From contig NZ_WTVK01000002.1 in assembly GCF_012910805.1 (NCBI RefSeq), positions 1 to 64,000 on the forward strand: a stretch of DNA of 64,000 nt. Direction: 5' to 3'. Made by a program: the position numbers and the translations under genes. Source of the DNA: Aromatoleum evansii. GTDB taxonomy: Bacteria; Pseudomonadota; Gammaproteobacteria; Burkholderiales; Rhodocyclaceae. The first letter of the stretch is position 1. Each line of letters starts with the position of its first letter. The notes beneath the pieces are model-generated. The model was not told where the DNA came from and searched no databases. It saw only the letters and a list, made by a program, of their open reading frames with translations. Below, piece after piece: positions 43,964 to 53,144 of the stretch.

Positions 43964-44683
43964 ATGCGCCCGAGCCATCGCCACCCCGACGAACTGCGTA
44001 TCGTCCGCATCACCCGCAACTTCACCTGCCACGCCGAGGGATCGGTGCTGGTCGAGTTCGGCGCGACGCGCGTGCTGTGCACGGCGAGCGTCGAGGAGAA
44101 CGTGCCGCCCTTCCTGCGCGGCAAGGGCCAGGGCTGGGTGACCGCCGAGTACGGCATGCTGCCGCGCTCGACCCACACGAGGAGCGCGCGCGAAGCCGCC
44201 AAGGGCAAGCAGAGCGGACGCACGCAGGAGATCCAGCGCCTGATCGGGCGCAGCCTGCGCGCGGTGACCGATCTCGCCGCGCTTGGCGAGCGCCAGATCA
44301 TCGTCGACTGCGACGTGCTGCAGGCCGACGGCGGCACGCGCACCGCGGCCATCACCGGCGCCTGCGTCGCCGTGCATGACGCGATCGCGAAGCTGGTCGC
44401 GACCGGCAAGCTCAAGGCGAGCCCGCTGCGCGACTTCGTCGCCGCGGTGTCGGTGGGCATCCACCAGGGCGTGCCGGTGCTGGACCTCGACTACGCGGAG
44501 GATTCGGACTGCGACACCGACATGAACGTCGTGATGACCGGCGCCGGCGGCTTCGTCGAGGTGCAGGGCACGGCCGAGGGCACGCCCTTCACGCGCGAGG
44601 AACTCGACGCGCTGCTGGCACTCGCAGAAGGAGGCATTCGCCAGCTGTTCGCCGCACAGCGCGCGGCCATTGCGGAGCAGTGA
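43964..44683 (+). CDS. rph: Ribonuclease PH
   Basis: A 239-residue phosphorolytic exoribonuclease of standard length. [19 protein letters not shown] at the start, [34 protein letters not shown] and [19 protein letters not shown] are diagnostic. It trims the 3' ends of tRNA precursors. It lies between the PP2C gene and rdgB, with short gaps. Confidence 0.96.
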   Translation: MRPSHRHPDELRIVRITRNFTCHAEGSVLVEFGATRVLCTASVEENVPPFLRGKGQGWVTAEYGMLPRSTHTRSAREAAKGKQSGRTQEIQRLIGRSLRAVTDLAALGERQIIVDCDVLQADGGTRTAAITGACVAVHDAIAKLVATGKLKASPLRDFVAAVSVGIHQGVPVLDLDYAEDSDCDTDMNVVMTGAGGFVEVQGTAEGTPFTREELDALLALAEGGIRQLFAAQRAAIAEQ

Positions 44684-44687
44684 CACG

Positions 44688-45284
44688 ATGAGCAAACGAC
44701 TCGTACTCGCCAGCAACAACGCCAAGAAGGCCGCCGAGATGGCGACCCTCCTCGCCCCCCTCGGCATCGAGGTGGTGCCGCAGTCGGCCTTCGACATCCC
44801 CGAAGCGGATGAGCCGCACAACACCTTCGTCGAAAACGCGCTCGCGAAGGCGCGCCATGCGGCGAAGCTGAGCGGGCTGCCGGCCATCGCCGACGACTCG
44901 GGCCTGTGCGTGATGGCGCTGGGGGGCGCGCCGGGCGTGCAGTCCGCACGCTATGCCGGCGAACCCAAGTCCGACGCGCGCAACAACGCGCTGCTGATCG
45001 AGCGCCTCGCCGGCGTCAGCGACCGGCGCGCCTTCTTCTACTCGGTGGTCGTGCTGGTGCGCCACGCCGAGGACCCGCGCCCGCTGATCGCCGACGGCGA
45101 GTGGCACGGCGCGATCCTCGACGCGCCGCGCGGCGAGGCCGGCTTCGGCTACGACCCGCTGTTCTACGTGCCGCAGCTGGGCCAGACCGCCGCCGAGCTC
45201 GACGCGAAGCTGAAGAACACGCTGAGCCACCGCGGCGCAGCGATGCGCCACCTGTTGTCGAGGCTGGAAACCGACCCGCTGTGA
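44688..45284 (+). CDS. rdgB: XTP/dITP diphosphatase RdgB (HAM1)
   Basis: A 198-residue nucleotide pyrophosphatase. LVLASNNAKKAAEMATLL at the start, SAFDIPEADEPHNTFVENAL, IADDSGLCVMALGGAPGVQSARYAG and GFGYDPLFYVP are the family motifs. It removes inosine and xanthosine triphosphates from the nucleotide pool. The ATG at 44688 follows rph by 4 bases, and the stop overlaps the hemW GTG. Confidence 0.95.
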   Translation: MSKRLVLASNNAKKAAEMATLLAPLGIEVVPQSAFDIPEADEPHNTFVENALAKARHAAKLSGLPAIADDSGLCVMALGGAPGVQSARYAGEPKSDARNNALLIERLAGVSDRRAFFYSVVVLVRHAEDPRPLIADGEWHGAILDAPRGEAGFGYDPLFYVPQLGQTAAELDAKLKNTLSHRGAAMRHLLSRLETDPL

Positions 45285-46507
45285 CCGAACGCCGCATCAT
45301 CCCGCTCGCGGTCGCGCCGGCCGCGGGCCAGGCGCCCGGCGAACTGCCGGAGCGCGCGCAACTGACGTCCCCGCCGCCGCTCGCGCTGTATGTGCATTAC
45401 CCGTGGTGCGTGAAGAAGTGCCCGTACTGCGACTTCAACTCCCACGCACAGCGCGGTGGCGAGATCCCCGAGGCGGCCTACATCGACGCCCTGCTCGCCG
45501 ACCTGGAATCGGCCCTGCCCCAGGTGTGGGGGCGGCGTGTGCATTCGATCTTCTTCGGCGGCGGCACCCCGAGCCTGATGTCCGCGCAGGGGCTGGACCG
45601 GCTGCTGACCGGCATCCGCACGCTGCTGCCGCTCGACCCGCTGGCCGAGGTCACGCTGGAGGCCAACCCCGGCACCGTCGAGGCAGGCCGCTTCCGCGAC
45701 TATCGCGCGGCGGGCGTGAACCGCCTGTCGCTGGGCATCCAGAGCTTCGACGACCGCCAGCTCGCGCAGCTGGGTCGCATCCACGGCGGCGACGAGGCAC
45801 GCCGCGCGATCGACACGGCGCTCTCGCACTTCGAGCGCGTGAATCTCGACCTGATGTACGCGCTGCCCCGGCAGACGCTCGCCGAGGCGCTCGCCGACCT
45901 CGACACCGCGCTCGGTTTCGGCGTCACGCACCTGTCGTGCTACCACCTGACGCTGGAGCCCAACACGCCCTTCGCGCACAACCCGCCGCCGCTGCCCGAC
46001 GACGATCTCTCGGCGGACATGCAGGAGGCGATCGAGGCGCGGCTCGCCGGCGCGGGTTTCCGCCATTACGAGACCTCCGCCTTCGCGAAGCCCGGCCAGG
46101 AGTGCCGGCACAATCTCAACTACTGGACCTTCGGCGACTACCTCGGCATCGGCGCCGGCGCGCACGGCAAGCTCTCGAGCCACGAGGGCATCGTGCGCGA
46201 GATGCGCCACAAGCACCCCACGCGCTACCTCGACGGGGCGCAACGGCGCGAGTTCGTGCAGGAGCGCCGCGAGGTCGGCGTCGCGGAGCTGCCCTTCGAG
46301 TTCATGATGAACGCGCTGCGGCTCACCGGCGGCTTCCCGCGCCGGCTGTTCGCCGAGCGCACGGGCCTGCCCTTCGCGGCGATCGAGGCGGAGCTGATCG
46401 AGGCGCGGCGCCGCGGACTGGTGGAAACCGACGGCGAGGAGATCCGCCCCACCGAGCAGGGGCGGCGCTTCCTCAACGATCTGCTGACGCTGTTCCTGCG
46501 CGACTGA
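45281..46507 (+). CDS. hemW: HemW, radical SAM heme chaperone
   Basis: A 408-residue radical SAM protein from a GTG that overlaps the rdgB stop (GTGA). LYVHYPWCVKKCPYCDFNS holds the CxxxCxxC cluster site, and GGGTPSL, LEANPGTV and LSLGIQSFDDRQLAQLGRIH are typical. The C-terminal HemN-like domain ends in TEQGRRFLNDLLTLFL. HemW is often annotated as an oxygen-independent coproporphyrinogen oxidase, but it lacks the extra N-terminal cysteine of HemN and acts as a heme chaperone. It closes the rph-rdgB-hemW operon. Confidence 0.93.
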   Translation: MTERRIIPLAVAPAAGQAPGELPERAQLTSPPPLALYVHYPWCVKKCPYCDFNSHAQRGGEIPEAAYIDALLADLESALPQVWGRRVHSIFFGGGTPSLMSAQGLDRLLTGIRTLLPLDPLAEVTLEANPGTVEAGRFRDYRAAGVNRLSLGIQSFDDRQLAQLGRIHGGDEARRAIDTALSHFERVNLDLMYALPRQTLAEALADLDTALGFGVTHLSCYHLTLEPNTPFAHNPPPLPDDDLSADMQEAIEARLAGAGFRHYETSAFAKPGQECRHNLNYWTFGDYLGIGAGAHGKLSSHEGIVREMRHKHPTRYLDGAQRREFVQERREVGVAELPFEFMMNALRLTGGFPRRLFAERTGLPFAAIEAELIEARRRGLVETDGEEIRPTEQGRRFLNDLLTLFLRD

Positions 46508-46608
46508 CCTCCGGCGACGGAGGACGTCTGCCGAAGGGGAGTGGGGCGGGGTGGAATCGCGCCGTCCTTGCCGGGGGGGGCCCCGCGTCGCCTGCTTCAA
46601 CGCTGCGC

Positions 46609-46639
46609 GGCGGGATGCGCTGCGCTCCTCCCGCCCTAC
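46609..46639. repeat. Palindromic repeat, family B, copy 4 (half unit)
   Basis: GGCGGGATGCGCTGCGCTCC...CCCGCCCTAC, one arm pair of family B. It lies in the 302-base gap between the convergent hemW and sppA genes, which also holds repeat A2 and a run of eight G (46573-46580). Nothing else is seen there. Confidence 0.8.
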
Positions 46640-46721
46640 GGAAACCGACATCCGGCGGATGACGCCTGCAGCTGATCATCCTGTGCCCACCGAGATCAAG
46701 CCCGCGATGCCCGACTTCGCG

Positions 46722-46777
46722 GTGGGAGCGGCTTCAGCCGCGAATCGGCGCCCATTCGCGGCTGAAGCCGCTCCCAC
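46722..46777. repeat. Palindromic intergenic repeat, family A, copy 2
   Basis: An inverted repeat GTGGGAGCGGCTTCAGCCGC... with its complement, loop about 10 bases, between the convergent hemW and sppA genes. It may serve as a bidirectional transcript end. Confidence 0.9.
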
Positions 46778-46809
46778 GTGCCGAGGCCCGCGACGCGCGC
46801 GCACCCGCG

Positions 46810-48621
46810 TCAGGGCGCGTCGCACAGGCAGTGGCCGTACAGGTGCTGCGGGTCGTTCCAGCGCAGCAGGTCGGCGGCCTGGGCCTGCAGGCTGCCGAGG
46901 AGGCGCGCGAGCGGCGATTCGGTGGTGATCCCCACGGGGCCGACCACCGACATCAGGCGGCGCAGCAGCAGGTTGCGGATGTTGATCTCGCCGGTCGGCC
47001 ATACCGTCTCGTAACGTTCGAGCTGCGCGCGCTTCGCCGCGGCCGCGACCGCATCCTCGATGCCGCCGAGCTTGTCGACGAGCCCCAGGCGCAAGGCGGC
47101 CTCGCCGGTCCATACGCGGCCGCGGGCCACGGCATCGATCTCGGCGATGTCCTTCCGGCGTGCCGTGGCGACGATCTCGAGGAAGCGCCGGTAGCTGTGC
47201 TCGACGCCCAGCTGCATCGCCTGCGCCAGCGCAGGCTCCAGCGGGCGGCGCGGGTCGAGCGTACCGGCCAGCGGCCCCGTGGCAACACGATCGGTGGTGA
47301 CGCCCAGCCGGGCCAGCGGTTCGGTGAATTCGGGGAACATCGCGAACACGCCGATCGACCCGGTAAGCGTCTCCCGCCGCGCCCAGATCTCGTCGGCGCC
47401 GGCGGCGACCCAGTAGCCGCCCGAGGCGGCGACCGAGCTCATCGACGCGACGACCGGCTTGCCCTCACGGCGCGTGAGCTCCAGCTCGCGGCGGATCACC
47501 TCCGACGCCCAGGCGCTGCCGCCGGGACTGTCGATGCGCAGCACCACCGCCTTCACGCGCTCGTCCTCGCGTGCCGCGCGGATCTGTGCCGCCAGGCTGT
47601 CTCCGCCGACGGAATCCTCGTCCGCGGCACCGTCGACGATGGATCCCTGGGCGACCAGCACCGCAACGCGGGCGTCCTCGTGCGAGCGGGCGGCGCGCAC
47701 CGCGGCGAGGTAGTCGTCGGCGTCGATGCGCCGATAGTCCTTGCCGTCGGCACTCTCGCCCACGCGCGCCTTCAGCAGCTGGTGCCATTCGTCGCGCTGG
47801 CTCAGCGCATCGACCAGGCCGGCCTCACGCGCGGCACGGGCCGCGTCGCCGCCGGTGGCCTGGAGCAGCCCGGCGTAGTCCTCGACGTAGCGGTCGAGCG
47901 CTTCCGGAGAGAGCTTGCGGCTGCCGGCAACGCGCTCGCGCATGCCCGCCCACAGCGTGTCGAGCAGCTCGCGCGAGGATTGGCGGTCCTCGTCGGACAT
48001 GTCGGTGCGCGTGAAGGGTTCGCTGAAGGACTTGTACTCGCCGACGCGGAACACATGCACCTTCACGCCCAGCGCGTCGAGCGCGCCCTTGAAATAGCTG
48101 ACGTTGCGGGCGAGCCCGGGCAGCAGCAGGAAGCCGTCGGGCGCGAGATGGACCTCGTCGGCAATGCTGGCGAGGAAGTACTGCCCCTGCGTGAAGCGCT
48201 CGCCGCGCGCATAGACCGGCTTGCCGCCGCTCTTGAAGGCGAGGACCGCCTCGCGCAGTTCGGCGAGCTTGGACAGTCCGCCCTGGCCGAGCTGATCGGT
48301 CTCGATGACCAGCGCCTTGATCCGATCGTCCTCGCGCGCGGCGCGCACCGCCTCGAGCAGGTCGGGCAGCGAGGTCTGCGCGACCGGCGCGCCGCCCGAG
48401 CGGATGATGCCCAGCGGATCATCGACGCGCACGCGCTCGACCAGGGTTCCCGCGGGCCGCAGCAGCAGCGCCGCGCCGTCGGGCACGGACGGCCCCGGAT
48501 GCAGCGCGAACGCGATGACCAGGGCGAACGCCAGCAGGAACGCGAGCGTGACGACGACGCGCCGCAGCAGGTCGAGCGCACGCCAGATCCATGCGAACAT
48601 CCTGCCCAGAAACCCAAACAT
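46810..48621 (-). CDS. sppA: Signal peptide peptidase SppA, long (67K) type
   Basis: A 603-residue inner-membrane protease. One N-terminal membrane anchor (VVVTLAFLLAFALVIAFAL) precedes two ClpP-like S49 domains. The lysine of the dyad lies in FRVGEYKSFSEPF (about residue 190) in the N-terminal domain, and the serine nucleophile in SSVAASGGYWVAAGADEI in the C-terminal domain, as in E. coli SppA. It degrades signal peptides left in the membrane after export. It appears monocistronic and is flanked by family A repeats on both sides. Confidence 0.94.
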   Translation of the reverse strand: MFGFLGRMFAWIWRALDLLRRVVVTLAFLLAFALVIAFALHPGPSVPDGAALLLRPAGTLVERVRVDDPLGIIRSGGAPVAQTSLPDLLEAVRAAREDDRIKALVIETDQLGQGGLSKLAELREAVLAFKSGGKPVYARGERFTQGQYFLASIADEVHLAPDGFLLLPGLARNVSYFKGALDALGVKVHVFRVGEYKSFSEPFTRTDMSDEDRQSSRELLDTLWAGMRERVAGSRKLSPEALDRYVEDYAGLLQATGGDAARAAREAGLVDALSQRDEWHQLLKARVGESADGKDYRRIDADDYLAAVRAARSHEDARVAVLVAQGSIVDGAADEDSVGGDSLAAQIRAAREDERVKAVVLRIDSPGGSAWASEVIRRELELTRREGKPVVASMSSVAASGGYWVAAGADEIWARRETLTGSIGVFAMFPEFTEPLARLGVTTDRVATGPLAGTLDPRRPLEPALAQAMQLGVEHSYRRFLEIVATARRKDIAEIDAVARGRVWTGEAALRLGLVDKLGGIEDAVAAAAKRAQLERYETVWPTGEINIRNLLLRRLMSVVGPVGITTESPLARLLGSLQAQAADLLRWNDPQHLYGHCLCDAP

Positions 48622-48643
48622 ACGCCTTACCTCGGTTCATCCG

Positions 48644-48715
48644 GTGGGAGCGGCTTCAGCCGCGAACGAGCGGTATGCGGAATGCTAACCGATTCGCGGC
48701 TGAAGCCGCTCCCAC
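48644..48715. repeat. Palindromic intergenic repeat, family A, copy 3
   Basis: An inverted repeat with GTGGGAGCGGCTTCAGCCGC and its complement around a longer centre of about 25 bases, in the gap between the trmB stop and the sppA start. It would lie in the leader of sppA or downstream of trmB. Confidence 0.9.
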
Positions 48716-48742
48716 TTCCGTCCTCAAGCGAATTCCGGGCGT

Positions 48743-49516
48743 TCAGCCGCGCTTGCGGAACACCAGGTCCCACACGCCGTGGCCGAGTTTCAGGCCGCGG
48801 TTCTCGAACTTGGTCAGCGGCCGGTAGTCCGGGCGCGGCGCGAAGCCGTCGGCGGTGTTTTCCAGCGCGGGCTCGGCGGAGAGGATCTCCATCATCCACT
48901 GCGCGTATTCCTCCCAGTCCGTCGCGCAGTGCAGGTAGCCGCCCGGGGCGAGGCGCGAGGCGATCAGCGCGACGAAGTCGGGCTGGATGATGCGCCGCTT
49001 GTGGTGGCGCTTCTTGTGCCAGGGATCGGGGAAGAACACATGCACGCCGGCGAGCGCGCCTTCCGGGATCATGTCGCGCAGCACCTCGACCGCGTCGTGC
49101 TGCATGATGCGCAGGTTGGCGAGGCCGTTGTCGGCGATCAGCTTGCACAGGCTGCCGACGCCGGGGCCGTGCACCTCGATGCCGAGGAAGTCCTTGTCGG
49201 GCAGCGCGGCGGCGATCTTCGCGGTGGTCTCGCCCATGCCGAAGCCGATCTCGACGATTTTCGGCGCAGCGCGGCCGAAGGCGGCGTCGAGGTCGAGCGG
49301 CGCGAGACGGTAGGGAATGGAGACCTTGGGGAAGGTCTCCTCCATGTGGCGCTGCTGCGCGACCGACATGCGCCCCTGACGCAGCACGAAGCTGCGGATC
49401 GAGCGGCTGGAGAAGCGCGCCTCGGGGTCGCCGGACGGCGTTTGGGGAGCCTCGGCGGGGCTTGCGGAGGCGGACGGATCGGAATCCGGCTGGTCGGGAG
49501 TCGTTGCGGTCATCAT
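48743..49516 (-). CDS. trmB: tRNA (guanine-N7-)-methyltransferase TrmB
   Basis: A 257-residue SAM enzyme. [36 protein letters not shown] (SAM site), [15 protein letters not shown] and [20 protein letters not shown] are diagnostic, as is the [12 protein letters not shown] stretch. It makes m7G46 in the variable loop of tRNA. The tandem ATG at 49516/49513 gives an N-terminal extension of about 35 disordered residues rich in Ser, Pro and Asp before the conserved part. Confidence 0.94.
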   Translation of the reverse strand: MMTATTPDQPDSDPSASASPAEAPQTPSGDPEARFSSRSIRSFVLRQGRMSVAQQRHMEETFPKVSIPYRLAPLDLDAAFGRAAPKIVEIGFGMGETTAKIAAALPDKDFLGIEVHGPGVGSLCKLIADNGLANLRIMQHDAVEVLRDMIPEGALAGVHVFFPDPWHKKRHHKRRIIQPDFVALIASRLAPGGYLHCATDWEEYAQWMMEILSAEPALENTADGFAPRPDYRPLTKFENRGLKLGHGVWDLVFRKRG

Positions 49517-49626
49517 GTATGGGCGGGCGGCGACGGACTCGTAAGCGGTCGCGCCGCGCAGGCGGAACGGAAATGGGAATGCGGAGATCGCAGCGGCCCG
49601 CGGCGGGCGCGCCGCTGCGATGCGGC

Positions 49627-50412
49627 TTACGAGCCGATCAGGCCGCTCGTCGGCGAGCTCGGGTCGGCGGTATAGAACTTGCGCGGCATGCGGCCGGCGA
49701 GGAAGGCTTCGCGGCCGCACTCGACCGCCTTCTTCATCGCGCTGGCCATCAGCACGGGGTTCTGCGCGTGCGCGATCGCGGTGTTCATCAGCACGCCGTC
49801 GCAGCCGAGCTCCATCGCGATCGCGGCGTCCGAGGCGGTGCCGACGCCGGCATCGACGAGCACGGGCACATTGGCCTGGTCGATGATGAGGCGCAGGTTC
49901 CACGGATTCAGGATGCCCATGCCGGAGCCGATCAGCGACGCGAGCGGCATCACCGCGGCGCAGCCCATGTCCTCGAGCATCTTCGCCTGGATGGGGTCGT
50001 CGGCGCAGTACACCATCACGTCGAAGCCGTCCTTCACGAGGACCTCGGCGGCCTTGAGCGTTTCGGGCATATTCGGGAACAGCGTCTTCGGGTCGCCCAG
50101 CACCTCGAGCTTCACCAGCGCGTGGCCGTCGAGCAACTCGCGCGCGAGGCGCAGGGTGCGCACCGCGTCGTCGGCCGTGTAGCAGCCGGCGGTGTTGGGC
50201 AGGATCGTGAATTTCTCCGGCGGCAGCACGTCGAGCAGGTTGGGCTCGCCGGGGTTCTGGCCGATGTTGGTGCGGCGGATCGCGACGGTGACGATCTCGG
50301 CGCCGCTCGCGTCGATCGCCGCGCGCGTCTCGTCGAAATCCTTGTACTTGCCGGTGCCGACGAGGAGGCGGGAGCCGTAGGACTTGCCGGCGATGACCAG
50401 GGAGTCGTTCAT
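49627..50412 (-). CDS. thiG: Thiazole synthase ThiG
   Basis: A 261-residue TIM-barrel enzyme. [56 protein letters not shown] and [20 protein letters not shown] are diagnostic; the lysine that condenses with deoxyxylulose phosphate is in [16 protein letters not shown]. It builds the thiazole phosphate of thiamine from DXP, dehydroglycine and ThiS thiocarboxylate. ThiS is encoded 60 bases upstream in the same direction. A TPP riboswitch was not seen. Confidence 0.96.
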   Translation of the reverse strand: MNDSLVIAGKSYGSRLLVGTGKYKDFDETRAAIDASGAEIVTVAIRRTNIGQNPGEPNLLDVLPPEKFTILPNTAGCYTADDAVRTLRLARELLDGHALVKLEVLGDPKTLFPNMPETLKAAEVLVKDGFDVMVYCADDPIQAKMLEDMGCAAVMPLASLIGSGMGILNPWNLRLIIDQANVPVLVDAGVGTASDAAIAMELGCDGVLMNTAIAHAQNPVLMASAMKKAVECGREAFLAGRMPRKFYTADPSSPTSGLIGS

Positions 50413-50472
50413 GTTCGACCTGCGGGGATTCGGGGTTGGAAGAGAATCGGCGTCAACGCCGGGGAACAGCAC

Positions 50473-50676
50473 TCAGCCGCCGCCGACTGCGACGACTATC
50501 TCGAGCCGGTCGCCGTCCGCGAGCAGGGTTTCGGCATGCCGGCCCTTCGGGACGATCTCGCCGTTGCGCTCGACCGCCAGCCGCTTGCCGGCGAGCTGGC
50601 GCGCCTCGAGCAGGGCATGCACGGTCAACGCCTGTTCGAGGCGTTCCGGCTGGCCGTTGATGATGAGCTGGATCAT
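50473..50676 (-). CDS. thiS: Sulfur carrier protein ThiS
   Basis: A 67-residue ubiquitin-like protein: [20 protein letters not shown], then [18 protein letters not shown] and the C-terminal [12 protein letters not shown]. The terminal Gly-Gly is the site of adenylation and thiocarboxylate formation. It supplies sulfur to ThiG, whose gene follows. No thiF, thiH or thiO is nearby. Confidence 0.93.
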   Translation of the reverse strand: MIQLIINGQPERLEQALTVHALLEARQLAGKRLAVERNGEIVPKGRHAETLLADGDRLEIVVAVGGG

Positions 50677-50742
50677 GGGGAAACTGTCTGAAGCATCGAA
50701 CGAAAATCTTACCACGGCCTGCGGTACCACCCCGCCCACGCA

Positions 50743-50771
50743 TTGCGTCGCACTGCGCCAGTCATTAGAAT
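50743..50771 (+). promoter_or_regulatory. Sigma-70 promoter of tRNA-Gly
   Basis: TTGCGT (50743-50748), a 17-base spacer and TAGAAT (50766-50771) lie ahead of the tRNA, followed by a GC-rich discriminator, a feature of stable-RNA promoters under stringent control. Confidence 0.6.
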
Positions 50772-50803
50772 GGCGCCCTGCCCGACGCAAAGCGGGCCGC
50801 CGA

Positions 50804-50877
50804 GCGGGCGTCGTATAATGGTAATACCCTAGCTTCCCAAGCTAGAGCCGTGGGTTCGATTCCCATCGCCCGCTCCA
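50804..50877 (+). tRNA. tRNA-Gly (anticodon CCC)
   Basis: A complete cloverleaf with encoded CCA. The acceptor GCGGGCG (50804-50810) pairs with CGCCCGC (50867-50873), the discriminator is T, and CCA is at 50875-50877. The anticodon stem CTAGC/GCTAG encloses TTCCCAA, giving anticodon CCC at 50836-50838, and the T-arm has GGTTCGATTCC. It reads GGG codons. Confidence 0.96.
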
Positions 50878-50887
50878 GATTCCCCAG

Positions 50888-50923
50888 GAAGGGCCCAGCG
50901 TCTGCCGGGCCCTTCGTCATTTT
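50888..50923 (+). terminator. Terminator after tRNA-Gly
   Basis: GAAGGGCCC (50888-50896) pairs with GGGCCCTTC (50907-50915), then GTCATTTT. It ends the tRNA transcript and may also serve the convergent sodC gene. Confidence 0.7.
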
Positions 50924-50938
50924 CGGCCCGCTCTTCGC

Positions 50939-51469
50939 CTACTTCAGGCGCGCGATCACGCCGCAAGCGACCCGTGCGCCGGAATTGCCGGTCGGCTGCG
51001 TCGTGAAGTCGTCGGGGGCGGCGTGCACGATCACGCCGCGACCGACGATGTTGCCGCTCCCCTTGCCGCTGATCGTGAGTCCTTCGAGGATCGTGCCCAG
51101 CTTTGCGTTGCCGTTCGCATCGGCGACCAGCATCGGCATGTCGCCGAGGTGGCGGTCGCCTTTCGCCGGGTCACCGTGCGGCTTGCCGGTCGGGTTGAAG
51201 TGGCCGCCGGCGCTGGTGGCGTCGGGCGCGGAGCAGTCCCCCTTCTCGTGGATGTGGAAGCCGTGCTTGCCCGGGGCGAGGCCGGTGACGTGGGCGTCGA
51301 TGAGCACGCCGCCATCGACCTCGGTGAACTTGACGGTACCGGCGGCCGCATTGCCCTTGGTCGGGGCCAGGGGCGCTTCGGCGGTGATCGGTCCGCCGAG
51401 GCCGAGGTTGCTGCAGGCGGCGATGAGGAGGGTTGCGGGCAGTGTGGGGATGAGAGAGCGGAAATTCAT
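50939..51469 (-). CDS. sodC: Cu/Zn superoxide dismutase (lipoprotein)
   Basis: A 176-residue protein with a lipoprotein signal (TLPATLLIAAC) and a Cu/Zn SOD barrel. Metal ligands are in HGFHIHEKGDC, GGHFNP, and VIVHAAPDD; the disulfide cysteine pair (GDC and ARVACGVIA) is intact. It removes superoxide in the periplasm. The neighbouring cytochrome c gene upstream is on the same strand, about 100 bases away. Confidence 0.93.
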   Translation of the reverse strand: MNFRSLIPTLPATLLIAACSNLGLGGPITAEAPLAPTKGNAAAGTVKFTEVDGGVLIDAHVTGLAPGKHGFHIHEKGDCSAPDATSAGGHFNPTGKPHGDPAKGDRHLGDMPMLVADANGNAKLGTILEGLTISGKGSGNIVGRGVIVHAAPDDFTTQPTGNSGARVACGVIARLK

Positions 51470-51573
51470 GTTCTACTATCCTTTCTCGAATGGAGGATGT
51501 CGTGCGGCCGACTGCTCGGCCGGCCGCGGTTCATCATGGACCATTGATACGCAGAAAGGAATAGGCGCCCCCC

Positions 51574-52077
51574 TCAGCGCGCGAGCGCCCCGGTCTTGAG
51601 CGGCTGCGGCGGCTGCGGGACGAACACGAAGTGCGGCGTCGCGATCGGCTGCCCCGGTGCGACCGCCTGCGGCGCGGGCTCGCCGGCCGCGCCGAGGTGG
51701 CGCAGGTAGCGGTAGATCGCGACCAGGTCGGCCTCGCTCATCGCGCGCAGCGACGGCCACGGCATCGGCGGCAGACCACCCTGGCGCACGCGCGCGAGCC
51801 AGCCGGGCTCGTCGAGCTTCGCGGCGACAAGCCGCAGGTTGGCGGGATAGCTCACGCCCCACGGGCCGCTGAAGCCGACGGCGGAGCCGGTGAGCCAGCG
51901 CGACTCGGGCACCTTGCCGTCGGTCTCGATGTAGCCGTCGGTATGGCAGTCGTTGCAGCCGGCGATCGAGACGAGGTAACGGCCGCGATCGACGGCGCGG
52001 TCGTCCCCGGCCGACGCCGGATGGGCCGCGAGGCCCGCGAGCAGGGACAGGACGAGACGGGCAAGCTGGGTATTCAT
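51574..52077 (-). CDS. Exported monoheme cytochrome c
   Basis: A 167-residue protein. A signal peptide (LVLSLLAGLAAHPASA) precedes a heme site CNDCH in VSIAGCNDCHTDGY, and methionines in GGLPPMPWPSLRAMSEADL may supply the sixth ligand. The C-terminal RYLRHLG helix is typical of class I cytochromes, and a Pro-rich tail follows. It is a periplasmic electron carrier; no oxidoreductase adjoins to name a partner. The ATG at 52077 is chosen because it starts the signal peptide. Confidence 0.85.
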   Translation of the reverse strand: MNTQLARLVLSLLAGLAAHPASAGDDRAVDRGRYLVSIAGCNDCHTDGYIETDGKVPESRWLTGSAVGFSGPWGVSYPANLRLVAAKLDEPGWLARVRQGGLPPMPWPSLRAMSEADLVAIYRYLRHLGAAGEPAPQAVAPGQPIATPHFVFVPQPPQPLKTGALAR

Positions 52078-52162
52078 GACGATCCTCTCGTTGGGGCGGG
52101 AGCGCCTCGCGCGGCGCGCCCTTAGCATTGTTTTAGGAAGACTCCGGAGGGCGGTCGCGCCC

Positions 52163-53134
52163 TCAGGCGCAGACGCGCGCGCCGACCAGTTCGCGCGCCG
52201 CCGCGGCGATCGCGTCGGCCTGCGGCACGAAGGCCTGCTCGAGCGGCCACGACGAGGGCGCGGGGGTGTCCGGGCCGGTGAGGCGACGGATCGGCGCCTT
52301 CAGCGCGTCGAAGGCGTGTTCGGCGACCAGCGCGGCGACTTCGGCGCCGACGCCGCACAGGCGGCTCGCCTCATGCACGACGACGATGCGGCCGGTGCGG
52401 CGCACCGAGGCGAGGATCGCGGCCTCGTCGAGGGGCTTGAGCGAGCGCAGGTCGATGACCTCGGCGGAGATGCCCTGCCCGGCCAGCATCTCGGCGGCGG
52501 CGACGCAGTGGTGCACGGTCTTCGCGTAGCTCACGAGCGTGACGTCACGCCCTTCACGCAGCGTCGCGGCGCGGCCCAGCGGCACGACGTGCTCGCCTGC
52601 GGGCACCTCGCCGGCCTGGAAGCCGAGCGCGAGATCCATGAAAAACAAAACCGGGTTGTCGTCGCGGATCGCGGCCTTCAGGAGGCCCTTGAAATCGGCC
52701 GGCGAGGACGGCATCACGACCTTGAGCCCGGGGCTGTGCACGAACCAGGCCTCGAGGTTGTGGTTGTGCTGCGCACCGACCGTCCAGCCGGCGCCGCTCT
52801 GCGCCAGCACGACCATCGGGAACTTGAACTGGCCGCCCGACATGTAGCGCAGCTTGCCGGCGCTGTTGACGATCTCGTCCATTGCGAAGCACAGGAAGGG
52901 CGCGAACAGCAGGTCGACGACGGGGCGCAGCCCGCTCGCCGCAGCGCCCGCGGCGGTGCCGGCGATGATGCCTTCGGCGAGCGGGGTGTTGCGCACGCGT
53001 GCAGTGCCGAATTCGGCGACGAGCTCGCCGCGCTTGGTCGCGACGCCTTCGCCGAACATCAGCACGGCGGGGTCGCGGCGCATTTCCTCGGCGATCGCCT
53101 GGGCAATCGCTTCATTGACGGTGATCCGGGGCAT
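52163..53134 (-). CDS. E1 beta subunit of a 2-oxoacid or acetoin dehydrogenase
   Basis: A 323-residue transketolase-like beta subunit: ITVNEAIAQAIAEEMRRDP, VLMFGEGVATKRGELVAEFG, SGGQFKFPMVVLAQSGAG and EVIDLRSLKPLDEAAILASV. It pairs with the alpha subunit encoded 10 bases upstream to decarboxylate a 2-oxoacid or cleave acetoin with TPP. The family resemblance is to PdhB/AcoB-type proteins. Neither a lipoyl E2 nor an E3 gene is in the window, so the electron acceptor is unknown. Confidence 0.88.
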   Translation of the reverse strand: MPRITVNEAIAQAIAEEMRRDPAVLMFGEGVATKRGELVAEFGTARVRNTPLAEGIIAGTAAGAAASGLRPVVDLLFAPFLCFAMDEIVNSAGKLRYMSGGQFKFPMVVLAQSGAGWTVGAQHNHNLEAWFVHSPGLKVVMPSSPADFKGLLKAAIRDDNPVLFFMDLALGFQAGEVPAGEHVVPLGRAATLREGRDVTLVSYAKTVHHCVAAAEMLAGQGISAEVIDLRSLKPLDEAAILASVRRTGRIVVVHEASRLCGVGAEVAALVAEHAFDALKAPIRRLTGPDTPAPSSWPLEQAFVPQADAIAAAARELVGARVCA

Positions 53135-53144
53135 GGCGGGTTCC

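Noticed and set aside
46573-46580. Run of eight G in the hemW-sppA gap
   Set aside because: It is a short homopolymer in non-coding DNA and could be a sequencing length error; no function is suggested.
50677-50803. TPP riboswitch upstream of thiS
   Set aside because: The minus-strand leader lacks the CTGAGA and ACCTGATCTGG-type conserved motifs of the TPP aptamer.
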